A stretch of DNA of 64,000 nucleotides. It comes from an uncultured Planctomycetales bacterium (lineage in GTDB: Bacteria > Planctomycetota > Planctomycetia > Pirellulales > Thermoguttaceae). The stretch lies in the NCBI GenBank assembly GCA_937889015.1, contig CALARR010000208.1:24433-88432 (forward strand), read 5' to 3'. Below, one piece after another: positions 35,733-44,983 of the stretch. Numbering within the stretch: the first letter of the stretch is position 1; each line of letters opens with the position of its first letter. Below the pieces are notes generated by a model, which did no database searches, was not told where the DNA came from, and was given only the letters and a program-made list of their open reading frames with translations. Position numbers and translations under genes: made by a program.

Positions 35733-36055
35733 AGCAGACCCTCGGGCTTGAGTACGACGGAGGACGGCACCGGCGGGGATGCGCCTAACACCATAGCCCA
35801 GTACGCAGAGAAACGCAATCGGACCGCAGCCAGTGCAGTCCGTGGACAACGCCCCTGGAGCCTGGCGTAGAACCATCGCGACATAGCTGCTATTCTGAAT
35901 GAGTTTTCACGGCTTGGGCAAGCGAATGGGACCGCCGCCGCGAGTTGCCCACCGTGAATCGCCAATCCGAGATCCTCTCACGAGACTTCCCATGAAGGGC
36001 CCGATGGGATCGTTCCGATCGGGCCTGGTATCGTGTCCCTGAGATTCACTCCCAA
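35733..36055. other. Divergent intergenic region with hairpin
   Basis: The 323 bases between the ceramidase-like and acyltransferase-like genes contain the hairpin at 35999-36024. No further gene is supported; a 16-codon frame starting at 35992 spans the hairpin. Confidence 0.4.
35999..36024. repeat. Short hairpin upstream of the acyltransferase-like gene
   Basis: GCCCGAT at 35999-36005 pairs with ATCGGGC at 36018-36024, and GGGA pairs with TTCC inside it (one G-U), with one bulged G and a three-base loop. It ends 31 bases before the ATG at 36056, where it could affect translation. Confidence 0.5.
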
Positions 36056-36703
36056 ATGAACAGCGCCGCCCTCCCGACGGCAGACGCACACAGCGTCGCC
36101 GAACTCTGCCAGCCGTTGCCGGTCAAGAAAGAGCGGTTGTTGTCGTTGGATGTCTTCCGCGGTCTGACGCTGATGGGCATGGTCCTGGTCAACAGCCCGG
36201 GCGACCCGGGTGCACGGTATGAGGCAGTTGCCCACGTGTCGTGGCACGGCTGGGCCTTTGCAGACCTTGTGTTTGCCTTATTCCTGGGCACGTTGAGCAT
36301 GTTCCTCGGCTCCGTGTGGAACCTGTTCTTCCCCATCAACCAGATTCTCTGGACGAGTTCGCTGGTCCTGTTCATGGGCGGAATGGCCATGGTCATCCTG
36401 GCTTCGTGCTACTATGTGGCCGATGTCCGGAAGATCGTCTGGTGGACGCCGGCCTTCCTTGTGTTTGGGGTGAATTCGCTCGCCGTCTGGATCGGCAGCG
36501 TCACGCTCAAGCAGACCCTGGAGAAGATCAAGCTGGTTGGCGACGACGGAACATGGAGCAGCCTCAAGGCGTTCCTGTTCAACGGCCTGTCGCAGTGGCT
36601 GGGGGCATTGAACGGCTCGCTGGCGTTTGCCATCCTCTATGTTCTCTTCTGGCTGGGCATCATGACCTTCTTCTATCGGAAGGGGATCTTGTTGAAGGTC
36701 TAG
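36056..36703 (+). CDS. HGSNAT/DUF5009-like acyltransferase lacking its middle part
   Basis: A membrane protein of 215 residues related to heparan-alpha-glucosaminide N-acetyltransferase-like proteins, which are normally about 370-400 residues. The N-terminal family part is intact (LLSLDVFRGLTLMGMVLVN, then WHGWAFADLVF), and so is the C-terminal part (GSVWNLFFPINQILWTSS and the following helices). They are joined directly near 36275-36300, so roughly 150 residues with several membrane helices are absent while the frame is kept. Probably a non-functional remnant, or an assembly join; a reduced functional protein is less likely. Confidence 0.7.
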   Translation: MNSAALPTADAHSVAELCQPLPVKKERLLSLDVFRGLTLMGMVLVNSPGDPGARYEAVAHVSWHGWAFADLVFALFLGTLSMFLGSVWNLFFPINQILWTSSLVLFMGGMAMVILASCYYVADVRKIVWWTPAFLVFGVNSLAVWIGSVTLKQTLEKIKLVGDDGTWSSLKAFLFNGLSQWLGALNGSLAFAILYVLFWLGIMTFFYRKGILLKV

Positions 36704-36779
36704 ACGATTTCGCGCGTTATCCCGGTATTTCCGCCATTCATCCGCGAGGCATTTGACTCCGTGTCGGCCATTTTCCGGG

Positions 36780-38945
36780 CTACTGAAGCAGCAGACGTAG
36801 TTCCTGGTCGGGCTGCACCTGGACCGCGACGCCCTCCAGCAATTGCTGGCCGGACAGCGTGCGAGGCTTCTCCGCGGCCAAGTCCTGCAGCGTGTACGAC
36901 CTATCGGCTTGGGCGGTGAACCACTCCGGGAACTGGTTGATGCGCGGATAGTCGAGGGGCAGGTGCATGACAAGCGTGTGCCGGGGTTTGTCGGCCAGCA
37001 GCTTGCCACAGTAAGGCTTGTCGGCCATCAGGCTGATGGCTAGACGATCCCCTTCGCACGCCACGCCCAGGCGCACGTCCTCGCGCCAAGGCTGGATCGT
37101 GAACCCCTGACTCTTCCACAGGGCGTACATGATCGCGGTGCGCGCCGAGTTGCCGTCGCCGTGCCAGCCTTCGATGATTCCGTCGGCGCGCTGGGCACGC
37201 CACATGCTGCGGATTTCGCTGTCAAGCCACTCGGCCACCGAGGCGATCGGTTCGCGGTTGTAGAGGTTGATGGCCCCTTCGATCGAGTCGGCGTAGCCGT
37301 CGGCCCCGCCCCAATTGTGGCCCGTGTAGTGCGGCTTCAGATTGCCCAAGACCTTGCGAACCGCGTCACGATAGGCCTGTTTCTTGTCGATCAGCCACAG
37401 CGTGTAGACGCCATCGTAGTCGTAACCCCAGGTATCGCAGAGCGTGCGGCTGTGCTCGCCCGTCTTGGGATTGAAGGAGGCATAGAGCAGGCCATGCTCG
37501 TTCCGGGCGACTTGCAGAATACGGTCGAAGATGGCGTGCAGCGGTTCCTGGTAGGCCTTCTTCTTGGCCGGTGCGGCGTGGCTCACCGCGACATACAGTT
37601 CCGACAGCCCGTTGATCACCTCGCAGCCGTGATCCACCAGACGCAGGGTGGGAAGGTTGCGCGTGGGATGCTGATCGCCCAGGAGATAGTAATCGCCCAG
37701 GCGGATAGCCCAATCCAGATACTTGCGCTCGCCTGTGAACCAATACAAGCGTGAGCAAGCCTGAAGCAGGTCGCCATTGACCTCGAACTTGAGGGTGGGG
37801 ATGCGGCCGAAAGGGGTCTCGACGGGGGCGTGTTTCCAGATGTCGTCGACGATCCCCAACATGCGTTCGGACCAGGGACTGGGCCCCAACCACTCGGTGA
37901 GCGGGATCAATCCATCTTTGACGTATTCGGCCGCGCCGAAGATGATCCCGTCCAGATTGGGGTGTTGATCGAGAAAGGCCTGCTTGGGGAACGACCATGT
38001 GTCGGGCAGACGATCGATGCGCGAGGTGAGTTTGGTCTCCGTGCGCAACATTTGCAGCATGCGTTCATCGAATAGGGCCCGATCGGTCAGGGCGGCGGTC
38101 AGGACCATGAACGGATAGTTGTCGGCAGCGGCGTCCTGGGCGTTCCAGTAGTGGTGCCCGTTGAGATTGCGGGGGATCAGCCCGGTCTTCGGATCGGCCT
38201 GTTTCAGCCAGCCCTCCACGAATTTGCGTGAGCGAAATAGCATCTCGTTGGCTCGGCGGCCGTTGACCTGGGCCTGCTGGAAGGCCGCTTCCAACTTGGC
38301 ATCGGCATGGGGCTTGGGTGCCGGGACGGCTGACGCGTCCCACAGCGGACGCTTATCAGGAAAGGCCTCGACAACCGGCGGGCGCTGGCGGGGTTCGGCA
38401 GGCCGGGGGCGGATGTTGGCCGTGCATTTGTAGGTGGGCTTCGTCAGATCGGCTTGCGGCCCGGTATGCTGCTTCCACGTCAGGCGGATCTCGTTGAGAA
38501 AGGCCGGCTTCCCCTCGCCCCGGCGAAGGATAATCTCGTATCGTTCGCCCTTGGCGTTCTCGGGCACAGGCACACGGACCCAACGGAAGCCCTCGAACCC
38601 GTCGCTGCGCACGGTTCGTTGCTGGCCGTTGATTGTGACCATCGCCACGCGTACGTCATCCTTGGAACCCCACAACAGTTCAAGGACGTGCCCCGCCTGA
38701 GGCCTGACTTGGACAACCAGTTCAATGTCATTTCGCCCCAGCCAGTAGTAGGGTGTGCCGTTAAGCTTTTCCGAGCCCTCTTCAAAGCGGAACCAGGCAA
38801 GCGTCAGGGCGTCGTCGGGCCGATAGTCGGGGCGGGGCGGAGCCGCCGCCCCCTGTCCGCCGGTTGTCAGCCAGACGACCACGATGCACAGCACTGGGTA
38901 TCCGAATAGACGGGCGATGACGGTCGGAGCCGAAGGGTTGTGCAT
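36780..38945 (-). CDS. Large exported protein, carbohydrate-active-like, function unknown
   Basis: A 721-residue exported protein starting at ATG 38945 with a signal segment (GYPVLCIVVVWLTTGGQGAAA). Residues about 45-140 look like a beta-sandwich module (GRNDIELVVQVRPQAG, FRWVRVPVPENAKG). The long middle part is helical with aromatic-rich repeats (WGYDYDGVYTLWLID, HNWGGADGYADSIEGAINLY), suggesting an alpha/alpha-toroid as in lyases and unsaturated glucuronyl hydrolases. A small beta-rich domain ends the protein. No catalytic residues could be assigned. Single gene, convergent with the acyltransferase remnant. Confidence 0.65.
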   Translation of the reverse strand: MHNPSAPTVIARLFGYPVLCIVVVWLTTGGQGAAAPPRPDYRPDDALTLAWFRFEEGSEKLNGTPYYWLGRNDIELVVQVRPQAGHVLELLWGSKDDVRVAMVTINGQQRTVRSDGFEGFRWVRVPVPENAKGERYEIILRRGEGKPAFLNEIRLTWKQHTGPQADLTKPTYKCTANIRPRPAEPRQRPPVVEAFPDKRPLWDASAVPAPKPHADAKLEAAFQQAQVNGRRANEMLFRSRKFVEGWLKQADPKTGLIPRNLNGHHYWNAQDAAADNYPFMVLTAALTDRALFDERMLQMLRTETKLTSRIDRLPDTWSFPKQAFLDQHPNLDGIIFGAAEYVKDGLIPLTEWLGPSPWSERMLGIVDDIWKHAPVETPFGRIPTLKFEVNGDLLQACSRLYWFTGERKYLDWAIRLGDYYLLGDQHPTRNLPTLRLVDHGCEVINGLSELYVAVSHAAPAKKKAYQEPLHAIFDRILQVARNEHGLLYASFNPKTGEHSRTLCDTWGYDYDGVYTLWLIDKKQAYRDAVRKVLGNLKPHYTGHNWGGADGYADSIEGAINLYNREPIASVAEWLDSEIRSMWRAQRADGIIEGWHGDGNSARTAIMYALWKSQGFTIQPWREDVRLGVACEGDRLAISLMADKPYCGKLLADKPRHTLVMHLPLDYPRINQFPEWFTAQADRSYTLQDLAAEKPRTLSGQQLLEGVAVQVQPDQELRLLLQ

Positions 38946-39456
38946 AGCGGAAGACTTCCTATGATCTCTGCCTTGTTGACGGCCCGGGCCGACTGACAAG
39001 AGGGCAGGAAACCCGGACTTTCGCGATCAACCTTCGGTTGCGGCCCGGCCCTCAGTTCGTTGGCTGTGGAGGCTCCAGTGAAGCCGGTTTCGAACTGACA
39101 GGCACGCCGGTCCTGGTGGCCGGCCGAGCGGGGCAGGGCTGGTCCCGAGAGGCTTCGCTGAGGCAGAGTCTCCGGTTGGGGTGAATCTGACGGGAAAGGC
39201 CGCTCCGAGGGACAAGCAGGCCGCGCTTCGGCCATCATTATGCCCTGCTAGGAAGGAGGGCGGCAAGCCACCTGGCCATCGGCGCTTTGGAAGGGGAAAA
39301 GGGGTATCGACATCCGGAAGCTGAGTAGGTAAGCTGATACGTGCCTGGAAGTGCAGGCGGCCTACAGCGAAATCTCGCCTTCGAGCCCACCTTTCTCACA
39401 CACCGGCACCCGATGAACCTCGCTCCATTTGGTCGTGCCAACCCGGAGGGCGCGTC
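38946..39456. other. Divergent intergenic region, no gene seen
   Basis: About 510 bases between divergent genes. GC-rich, no supported frame, no strong hairpin noticed. It should carry two promoters. Confidence 0.35.
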
Positions 39457-40668
39457 ATGATCTCCACGAAGTCGGAACGGGGCGTTGGGTACTCCGTCGC
39501 CGAGTTGAATGACGTTCGTCACATGTTTGTCAGCGCCGTGCCGCGGAGCGGCGAGAGCCTGGAAGAGCAGGCCCACGACGCGTTGCGCACAGTCAACGAA
39601 GTGATCCCGCAGCATGGCCGGTGCGGCTCGATCGTGCATCAGGCCGTGTTCCTTAAGGATCTTACCCAGGTCGAGACGTGCCGTAAGATCATCAAGGACT
39701 TCTACGGCGATCGGCTGCCCGCCACCAGCTATATCCCTCAGCCGCCCTGCGAAGGCAAGCACCTGGCGATCGAGGCCTTGGGGGTGGGCTGTGGACACGG
39801 CGAAGTGCAGATCGAACGCTGCTGCGAGCAGATGGTCGTGACCGAGCATTCTGGCGTGCGTTGGGTGCATGCGGCCAACCTGTTGCCCTCCCCGGCTTCC
39901 AGCGGCGTCTACAGCCGGTCTCTGGTGGCTTTCCAGCGAATGGCCGACATGTTGGCCAAGCGGAACGTCAAGTACGATCACGTGATCCGCACCTGGCTGT
40001 ACCTGGGCGCGATCACCGGACCGGAAGGGGACACGCAGCGTTACAAGGAACTCAACCGCGCTCGGACCGACTTCTACGAACCGATCAAGTTCGGCATGGA
40101 CCGCCTGCCGCCGGGGCTGAAGCATGCGATCTACCCAGCGAGCACGGGCATTGGCACCGACGGCGACGGGATCGTCATGAGCTGCATCGCCCTGGAGACC
40201 ACGCGTTCGGACCTGATGCTGGTCCCGTTGGAAAACCCGCAACAGGTCTCGGCTTTCGACTACGGCACCCACTACAGCCCGCGCAGCCCTAAGTTCGCCC
40301 GGGCCATGGCGGTGACTGCCGGCGATGCGGCCACGGTGTTCGTGTCGGGCACGGCAAGCATCACGGATTCGGAAAGCCGTTACGACGGCGATCCGGGCGC
40401 GCAGACCGATCTGACGCTGGACAACATCGAGAAGCTGATCGCGCCCGAGAACTTCCGCCGCCACGGCGTGCCGCACTTCGGCGCCACGCTGGAGGATCTG
40501 GCCCTAGTGCGCGTGTACATCAAGCGCCAAGAGGACTATGAGACGATCCGCGCGGTGTGCGAGCGGCGTTTTGGTGAACGGCCGACGATCTACGCCGTGG
40601 CCGACGTGTGCCGACCGGAGTTGCTGGTCGAGATCGAGGCCATGGCCTGGTCGCACCGCCGCGACTAG
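39457..40668 (+). CDS. Tandem RidA-fold protein (FkbO/Hyg5 chorismatase-like)
   Basis: A 403-residue cytoplasmic protein made of two RidA/YjgF-like halves. The N-terminal half has FVSAVPRSGESLEEQAHDALR and VVTEHSGVRWVHAANLLP; the C-terminal half has TVFVSGTASITDSESRYDGD, QTDLTLDNIEKLI and LVRVYIKRQEDYETIRAVCE. This arrangement is that of chorismatases of the FkbO/Hyg5 type and of uncharacterised bacterial relatives. The ATG at 39457 is preceded by GGAGG. No polyketide or shikimate gene lies nearby, so a chorismate role is only a suggestion. Confidence 0.7.
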   Translation: MISTKSERGVGYSVAELNDVRHMFVSAVPRSGESLEEQAHDALRTVNEVIPQHGRCGSIVHQAVFLKDLTQVETCRKIIKDFYGDRLPATSYIPQPPCEGKHLAIEALGVGCGHGEVQIERCCEQMVVTEHSGVRWVHAANLLPSPASSGVYSRSLVAFQRMADMLAKRNVKYDHVIRTWLYLGAITGPEGDTQRYKELNRARTDFYEPIKFGMDRLPPGLKHAIYPASTGIGTDGDGIVMSCIALETTRSDLMLVPLENPQQVSAFDYGTHYSPRSPKFARAMAVTAGDAATVFVSGTASITDSESRYDGDPGAQTDLTLDNIEKLIAPENFRRHGVPHFGATLEDLALVRVYIKRQEDYETIRAVCERRFGERPTIYAVADVCRPELLVEIEAMAWSHRRD

Positions 40669-40754
40669 GTCACTTCCAGTCGCCAGGCGGCGTTCTTTCG
40701 CGTGTTGGCTCTCTACACAAGGGGAAGCTCCACGCGGCGCGCCGCGTGGCGGGG

Positions 40755-41861
40755 CTACTTGATCTCGCCCGCGTCGTACAACCGCCAGAACTGCGCCGGC
40801 GGCATGGGCCGTGAGCCCTGGCCGAACTTCGTATCCAGTTCGCGCAAGGTGGGCATCTGGCGCACCAGGTCCATCCCTTTTCGGATCCGGCTTGGGGTGA
40901 AGATCAGCCGCGTGAGACGCATTCGCGCCACGGGCGTGAGGTCCGTGACGGCGGTCTCCCCGATGTGCAATCGCTCCATGGGATTATTGGCCAAGGGCGA
41001 CAGATCCGAGACCTTGGTTCCTTCCAGTGTCAGGCTGACCAGCGGCACGTCGGCCAGGGGGGCAACGTCCTCAACAGGCGTTTGGTTGAGCCACAACATG
41101 CTGATCCGGCTGCCGCGCAGGGGCGCCAGATCCTTCACACGCGTGCCGAGCAGGTTCAACTCCTGCAATGGCCGACCGGCCAGGGGTCGCAGGTCATCGA
41201 CCGGCGCATTGCTCAAATAGAGCTTCACCAAAGGCATCTTGGCCAGAGGACTCAGATCCCGAACGCGCGTCTCTTCCAGAAATAGCTCCTGGATCGGTGC
41301 GCCGGCGACGGCCCCCAGATCCTCGACCGGGCAGCCGCGCAGATCCAGCGACTTCAGCGGCATGCCGCGGAGGGCGGAAAGATCCGATACGCGGCCCCCC
41401 GCCAGGCTCAGCATTTGCAGCGGCAGGCCGGCCAAGGGGCTGATGTCTTCGAGGGCCGGATCGTTCACCTGGACCCCGACGATCTGCTGCTGGTCCAGGG
41501 CCGTTTCCACCGCAGCAGCCAACTTGGGATTCTTGGCCTTCAGGGCGGCCTCCAACTCGGCCTGCGTGCCGATCGCCGGTGACTTGACGGTTGGAGCGGC
41601 AGGCTGTACGACAGGTTGCGCGGCTGGCGATGGCGGAGTCTGGCTTGCCGCCGGGGGGGCCTCTTCGGCCTTGGGCGTTGGTTGGGCCTGCGGCGACTTG
41701 CCACACGAAGAACAAGCCGCCAACGCCACGATGACCAGAAACCAACCACAGAACGGGCGATCGAGGCGGCATGCCTGGGCCGTCCGCACCGCTGATTCGA
41801 GGTTTGCAGCACAAGAAGTTCTCAAGGTGACCTCCGCCAACAGGTTCAACTCATAGGGCAT
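40755..41861 (-). CDS. Leucine-rich-repeat lipoprotein
   Basis: An exported protein of about 368 residues. A hydrophobic segment ends in the lipobox-like LVIVALAAC followed by SSCGK, then a Pro/Ala/Gln-rich linker of about 60 residues and nine LRR units of 21 residues each (41444-40878). The repeat pattern is LSPLAxxPLxxLxLxxxxVxD. The start is uncertain: ATG at 41861 puts about 35 residues before the hydrophobic core, and a GTG 22 codons later would be more normal for a lipoprotein. Likely a surface-anchored binding protein. Convergent with the RidA-fold gene. Confidence 0.75.
   Translation of the reverse strand: MPYELNLLAEVTLRTSCAANLESAVRTAQACRLDRPFCGWFLVIVALAACSSCGKSPQAQPTPKAEEAPPAASQTPPSPAAQPVVQPAAPTVKSPAIGTQAELEAALKAKNPKLAAAVETALDQQQIVGVQVNDPALEDISPLAGLPLQMLSLAGGRVSDLSALRGMPLKSLDLRGCPVEDLGAVAGAPIQELFLEETRVRDLSPLAKMPLVKLYLSNAPVDDLRPLAGRPLQELNLLGTRVKDLAPLRGSRISMLWLNQTPVEDVAPLADVPLVSLTLEGTKVSDLSPLANNPMERLHIGETAVTDLTPVARMRLTRLIFTPSRIRKGMDLVRQMPTLRELDTKFGQGSRPMPPAQFWRLYDAGEIK
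40878..41444 (-). repeat. Nine tandem 63-base LRR-coding units
   Basis: The coding region repeats with a strict period of 63 bases (21 residues) nine times without any insertion. Conserved positions are L/I at 1, 4, 9, 12, 14 and V plus D/E-D near the end. The ninth unit loses the terminal acidic pair. Such a strict period suggests growth by unit duplication. Confidence 0.75.
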
Positions 41862-42029
41862 CAACGACACGCCCCTCGCAGTGGGGTCGCAAACGTCCAG
41901 GCTAACAGCTTCACTTCCGAGGGTCAATCAAGACCATAAGCCCCCTCCGCAGAGAGGCAGCCCCTTTCCTCTCGCGGTCCAGTGCGGTATACAGGGCGTT
42001 GCGTTCCTCTGCCATCACCAGGGATTGCC

Positions 42030-42812
42030 ATGGACCTGGAACTCCGCAACAAAGTTGCTTTGGTCACCGGTGGTTCGCGCGGGCTGGGCCGGGCGATCTG
42101 CCTGGCTTTGGCCGCCGAAGGCGCGAAGGTCGCCATCCACTATTTCCGCGACCAGGGGCGCAACGTGGACATGCATGCCGATGCGCTGGATGTCGCCCAC
42201 GCGATCCAGGCCGCCTGCGGCACACCGGCGCGGCCTGTTCCCGGCGATATCGCTCGGCCGGAGGACATCGTCGAGATCTTCAATCTCGCCGAAACGACCC
42301 TCGGCCCTGTGGGTGTGCTGGTCAACAATGCCGGAATCTGGCCCACGGCTTGCGTTAAGGACATCACCCTGGAGCAGTGGAACCAGACGCTTCAGGTCAA
42401 CCTGACCGGCGCCTTTCTGACCTGCCAGGAGGCGGTGCGCCGTTGGCTGACGGCGGGCCGGAAGGGGCGGATCGTGAACATCGTCAGTCCGGCGGCTTTT
42501 CAGGGGGCGACCACGGGGCATGCCCACTATGCGGCTTCCAAGGCGGGCATGGTAGCCTTGACCGTTTCGTTGGCGCGCGAAGTTGCCGCTCAGGGCATCT
42601 GCGTCAACGCCGTTGCCCCGGGCCTGATGGACACCGAAATGGCTCGCCAGGCCATCGACAGCAATCTGGACCACTATCTGAAACGCATCCCGCTCGGCCG
42701 AGTAGCTGATCCGGCCGAAGTGGCGGCAGCCGTGGCATTCCTGGCTTCACCGCGCGCCAGCTATGTGACCGGCGCCACATGGGACGTGACCGGGGGCATG
42801 CTGATGCGTTGA
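42030..42812 (+). CDS. SDR-family dehydrogenase (FabG-like)
   Basis: A 260-residue classical short-chain dehydrogenase. Motifs are TGGSRGLGRAICLALAAEG, NNAGIWP, Ser in IVNIVSPAAF, and YAASKAG, with the family end SYVTGATWDVTGGM. First gene of a four-gene block on the plus strand (SDR, class II aldolase, 2-hydroxyacid dehydrogenase, GldA-like), so it probably oxidises a polyol or sugar acid in a catabolic route rather than acting in fatty acid synthesis. Confidence 0.9.
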   Translation: MDLELRNKVALVTGGSRGLGRAICLALAAEGAKVAIHYFRDQGRNVDMHADALDVAHAIQAACGTPARPVPGDIARPEDIVEIFNLAETTLGPVGVLVNNAGIWPTACVKDITLEQWNQTLQVNLTGAFLTCQEAVRRWLTAGRKGRIVNIVSPAAFQGATTGHAHYAASKAGMVALTVSLAREVAAQGICVNAVAPGLMDTEMARQAIDSNLDHYLKRIPLGRVADPAEVAAAVAFLASPRASYVTGATWDVTGGMLMR

Positions 42813-42840
42813 TTTCCTTGTTCCGAATGCAGACTTCCGA

Positions 42841-43692
42841 ATGCTCACATCTCTCGCGCCGATCCTGACCGACGCCCGACGAAACCGCTACGCGGTCCCC
42901 GCCTTCGATTGCGTGGAAGATGTCTTTGTGCGCGCGATCCTGGAAACCTGCCAACAGCGACGCGCCCCGGCCGTGCTGATGGTCTTGGAGCCAGACATCC
43001 GCGGCAACGGCTGGCACTACGTGTCGGGGCTGGTCAAGGCCGTGTCATCGTGCCATGACATTCCCATCGCGCTGCACCTGGACCATGCGACGGAGTTGGA
43101 CTCGATTCGCCGGGCCGTGGACTTGGGGTTCACCTCGGTGATGATCGACGGTTCGTCGTTGCCCTTTGCCGAGAACGTGCAATTGACCCACGCCGCCGTG
43201 GAACTGGCACATCCGCACGGGTTGAGCGTGGAGGGGGAACTGGGACGCGTAGGCGGGATGGACCTGGAAGAGACGGCTTGTGCGGATTCGACGCTCACCG
43301 AACCGGGCGAGGTGGCGCGCTTCGTGCAAGAAACGGGTGTCGACGCCTTGGCCGTGTCGATCGGCACGCAACATGGCGTGTACCGTTCCCTACCCACGCT
43401 CAATATCCAACGACTGGCGGAACTTGACGCAGCCAGCCCGGTGCCTTTGGTGCTGCATGGGGGGTCGGGCACGCCTGAGGGGCAGATCCGTGCGGCCGTG
43501 GCCGCCGGGATCTGCAAGTTGAACATCTATGCCGACAATCGGATCGCCATGCAGCGTGGACTGGTGCGAGCCAGCCGCGATATCTGCCGCAGCGACCCGT
43601 TGCCGCACGAGGTCTTCGGCCCGATGCGCGAGGAGATCGGCAAAGTGGTCGGAGAGAAGATTGATTTGCTCGGCGCCGGCGGCCGGGTGTAG
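42841..43692 (+). CDS. Class II fructose-bisphosphate-type aldolase
   Basis: A 283-residue zinc aldolase of the FbaA/GatY/KbaY family. Metal and catalytic elements are HLDHATE (Asp81 base, His82 zinc), SVEGELGRVGG, a His in IGTQHGVY and a His in VLHGGSGTPEG, then the phosphate-binding KLNIYADNR. The last element differs from KINVxTD of true FBP aldolase. Its place beside a polyol dehydrogenase and a hydroxyacid dehydrogenase suggests cleavage of a ketose phosphate such as tagatose-bisphosphate or a relative. It starts 28 bases after the SDR. Confidence 0.9.
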   Translation: MLTSLAPILTDARRNRYAVPAFDCVEDVFVRAILETCQQRRAPAVLMVLEPDIRGNGWHYVSGLVKAVSSCHDIPIALHLDHATELDSIRRAVDLGFTSVMIDGSSLPFAENVQLTHAAVELAHPHGLSVEGELGRVGGMDLEETACADSTLTEPGEVARFVQETGVDALAVSIGTQHGVYRSLPTLNIQRLAELDAASPVPLVLHGGSGTPEGQIRAAVAAGICKLNIYADNRIAMQRGLVRASRDICRSDPLPHEVFGPMREEIGKVVGEKIDLLGAGGRV

Positions 43693-43902
43693 ACTGTCGG
43701 CGAGGGAGACTGCCACGAACTGCGACGGTTGGGCGCGGAGCGAATGGCGCAACCAGTGGTCGGGGGAGCACGGCGCGATTCATAGAGCCAGTTCGAGAAT
43801 TGCTTGGCGTTTCTTCTCTTCCGGCCGCTCAAGCTGGCCGTGGCGGATCTGGGATAGGCTCGTAGTCAGGGAAAGGACGAGGCGACCGCCGGTCGCGGCT
43901 GT

Positions 43903-44967
43903 ATGCATAAGATGCGACTGCTGGCTATCAGCGACACTTATATTCCGCACCAGGTCATGTGCCAGGGGCTGGCAAGTCTGGCGGCCTTGGGTATTCAAGT
44001 TGAGGTCCGTCGCTGGGAGCATCCCACGCTGATCGGCCTGCAAGAGGCCAATCTGGCCATCGAGCAGGGCGGCCCGGCCGCGGTGCCCTTGCCAGACGAT
44101 CTCCTTGCTGACGCGGGGGGCTTCCAGATCCTGGTGGTGCAGTTTGCGCCGGTATCGGCCGCGATGCTCCGCGCGGCACAGAGTTTGCGTGTGATTGGCG
44201 TGGCGCGGGGCGGTGTCGAGAACGTCGACATGGCCGAGGCCACGCGGCGGGGGATCTGCGTGCTGAACACGCCGGGACGCAACGCGCGCGCCGTGGCTGA
44301 ATGCGCCCTGGGGCTGATTTTGGCGGAGATCCGCAACCTGGCGCGCTCGCACGGTCTGTTGAAGGCCGGCCGCTGGCAGCGGACATTCCCCAACAGCGAT
44401 TCGATTCCCGAGTTATGCGAGCGGACTGTGGGTCTGGTGGGCTATGGGGCCGTGGCCCAATTGGTGGCCGGCTACTTGCAGGCCCTGGGCAGCCGCGTGT
44501 TGGCGTTCGACCCCTATTTCCGCGGTGATCCGGGCCGGGTGCGGTTGGTGGATCTGCCGACCTTGTTGCGCGAGTCGGACGTAGTCTCGCTACACGCCCG
44601 GTTGACGGCCGACAACGCGCGGATGATCGGTGCCGCGCAACTGGCAATGATGAAGCCCACCGCCGTGCTGGTGAACACGGCACGGAGCGGCCTGATCGAC
44701 GAAGCGGCGCTCGTGGAGGCCTTGCGCCAACGGCAGATCATGGGAGCCGCACTGGACGTGTTTGACGTGGAGCCCCTGTCGGCCGACCATCCCTTGCTGC
44801 AGTTGGACAACGTGACGATCACACCACACTTGGCCGGCAGCACACAAGATGCCTTCTACAACAGTCCCAAGTTGCTGGCGGCGCAATTGGCTCGGCTCTT
44901 GCGCCGCGAAGCCCCGTTGTCAATCGTCAACGAAGTGGAGCCTGATTACGCGACCCTTCTGGCTTAA
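43903..44967 (+). CDS. D-2-hydroxyacid dehydrogenase (phosphoglycerate-dehydrogenase-like)
   Basis: A 354-residue NAD-dependent dehydrogenase. Cofactor loop VGLVGYGAVAQLVAGYL; catalytic Arg in VNTARSGLIDE, Glu in ALDVFDVEPL and His in ITPHLAGST. No ACT domain, so not a regulated SerA. The start could also be the ATG at 43912. It is 16 bases upstream of the GldA-like gene. Likely reduces or oxidises a 2-keto or 2-hydroxy acid in the same catabolic block. Confidence 0.9.
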   Translation: MHKMRLLAISDTYIPHQVMCQGLASLAALGIQVEVRRWEHPTLIGLQEANLAIEQGGPAAVPLPDDLLADAGGFQILVVQFAPVSAAMLRAAQSLRVIGVARGGVENVDMAEATRRGICVLNTPGRNARAVAECALGLILAEIRNLARSHGLLKAGRWQRTFPNSDSIPELCERTVGLVGYGAVAQLVAGYLQALGSRVLAFDPYFRGDPGRVRLVDLPTLLRESDVVSLHARLTADNARMIGAAQLAMMKPTAVLVNTARSGLIDEAALVEALRQRQIMGAALDVFDVEPLSADHPLLQLDNVTITPHLAGSTQDAFYNSPKLLAAQLARLLRREAPLSIVNEVEPDYATLLA

Positions 44968-44983
44968 CGGAGATTGCAGCCCT

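Noticed and set aside
39238..40476. 412-codon minus-strand frame over the RidA-fold gene
   Set aside because: It is antisense to a gene with clear family motifs and GGAGG; the translation is Arg/His/Val-rich shadow sequence.
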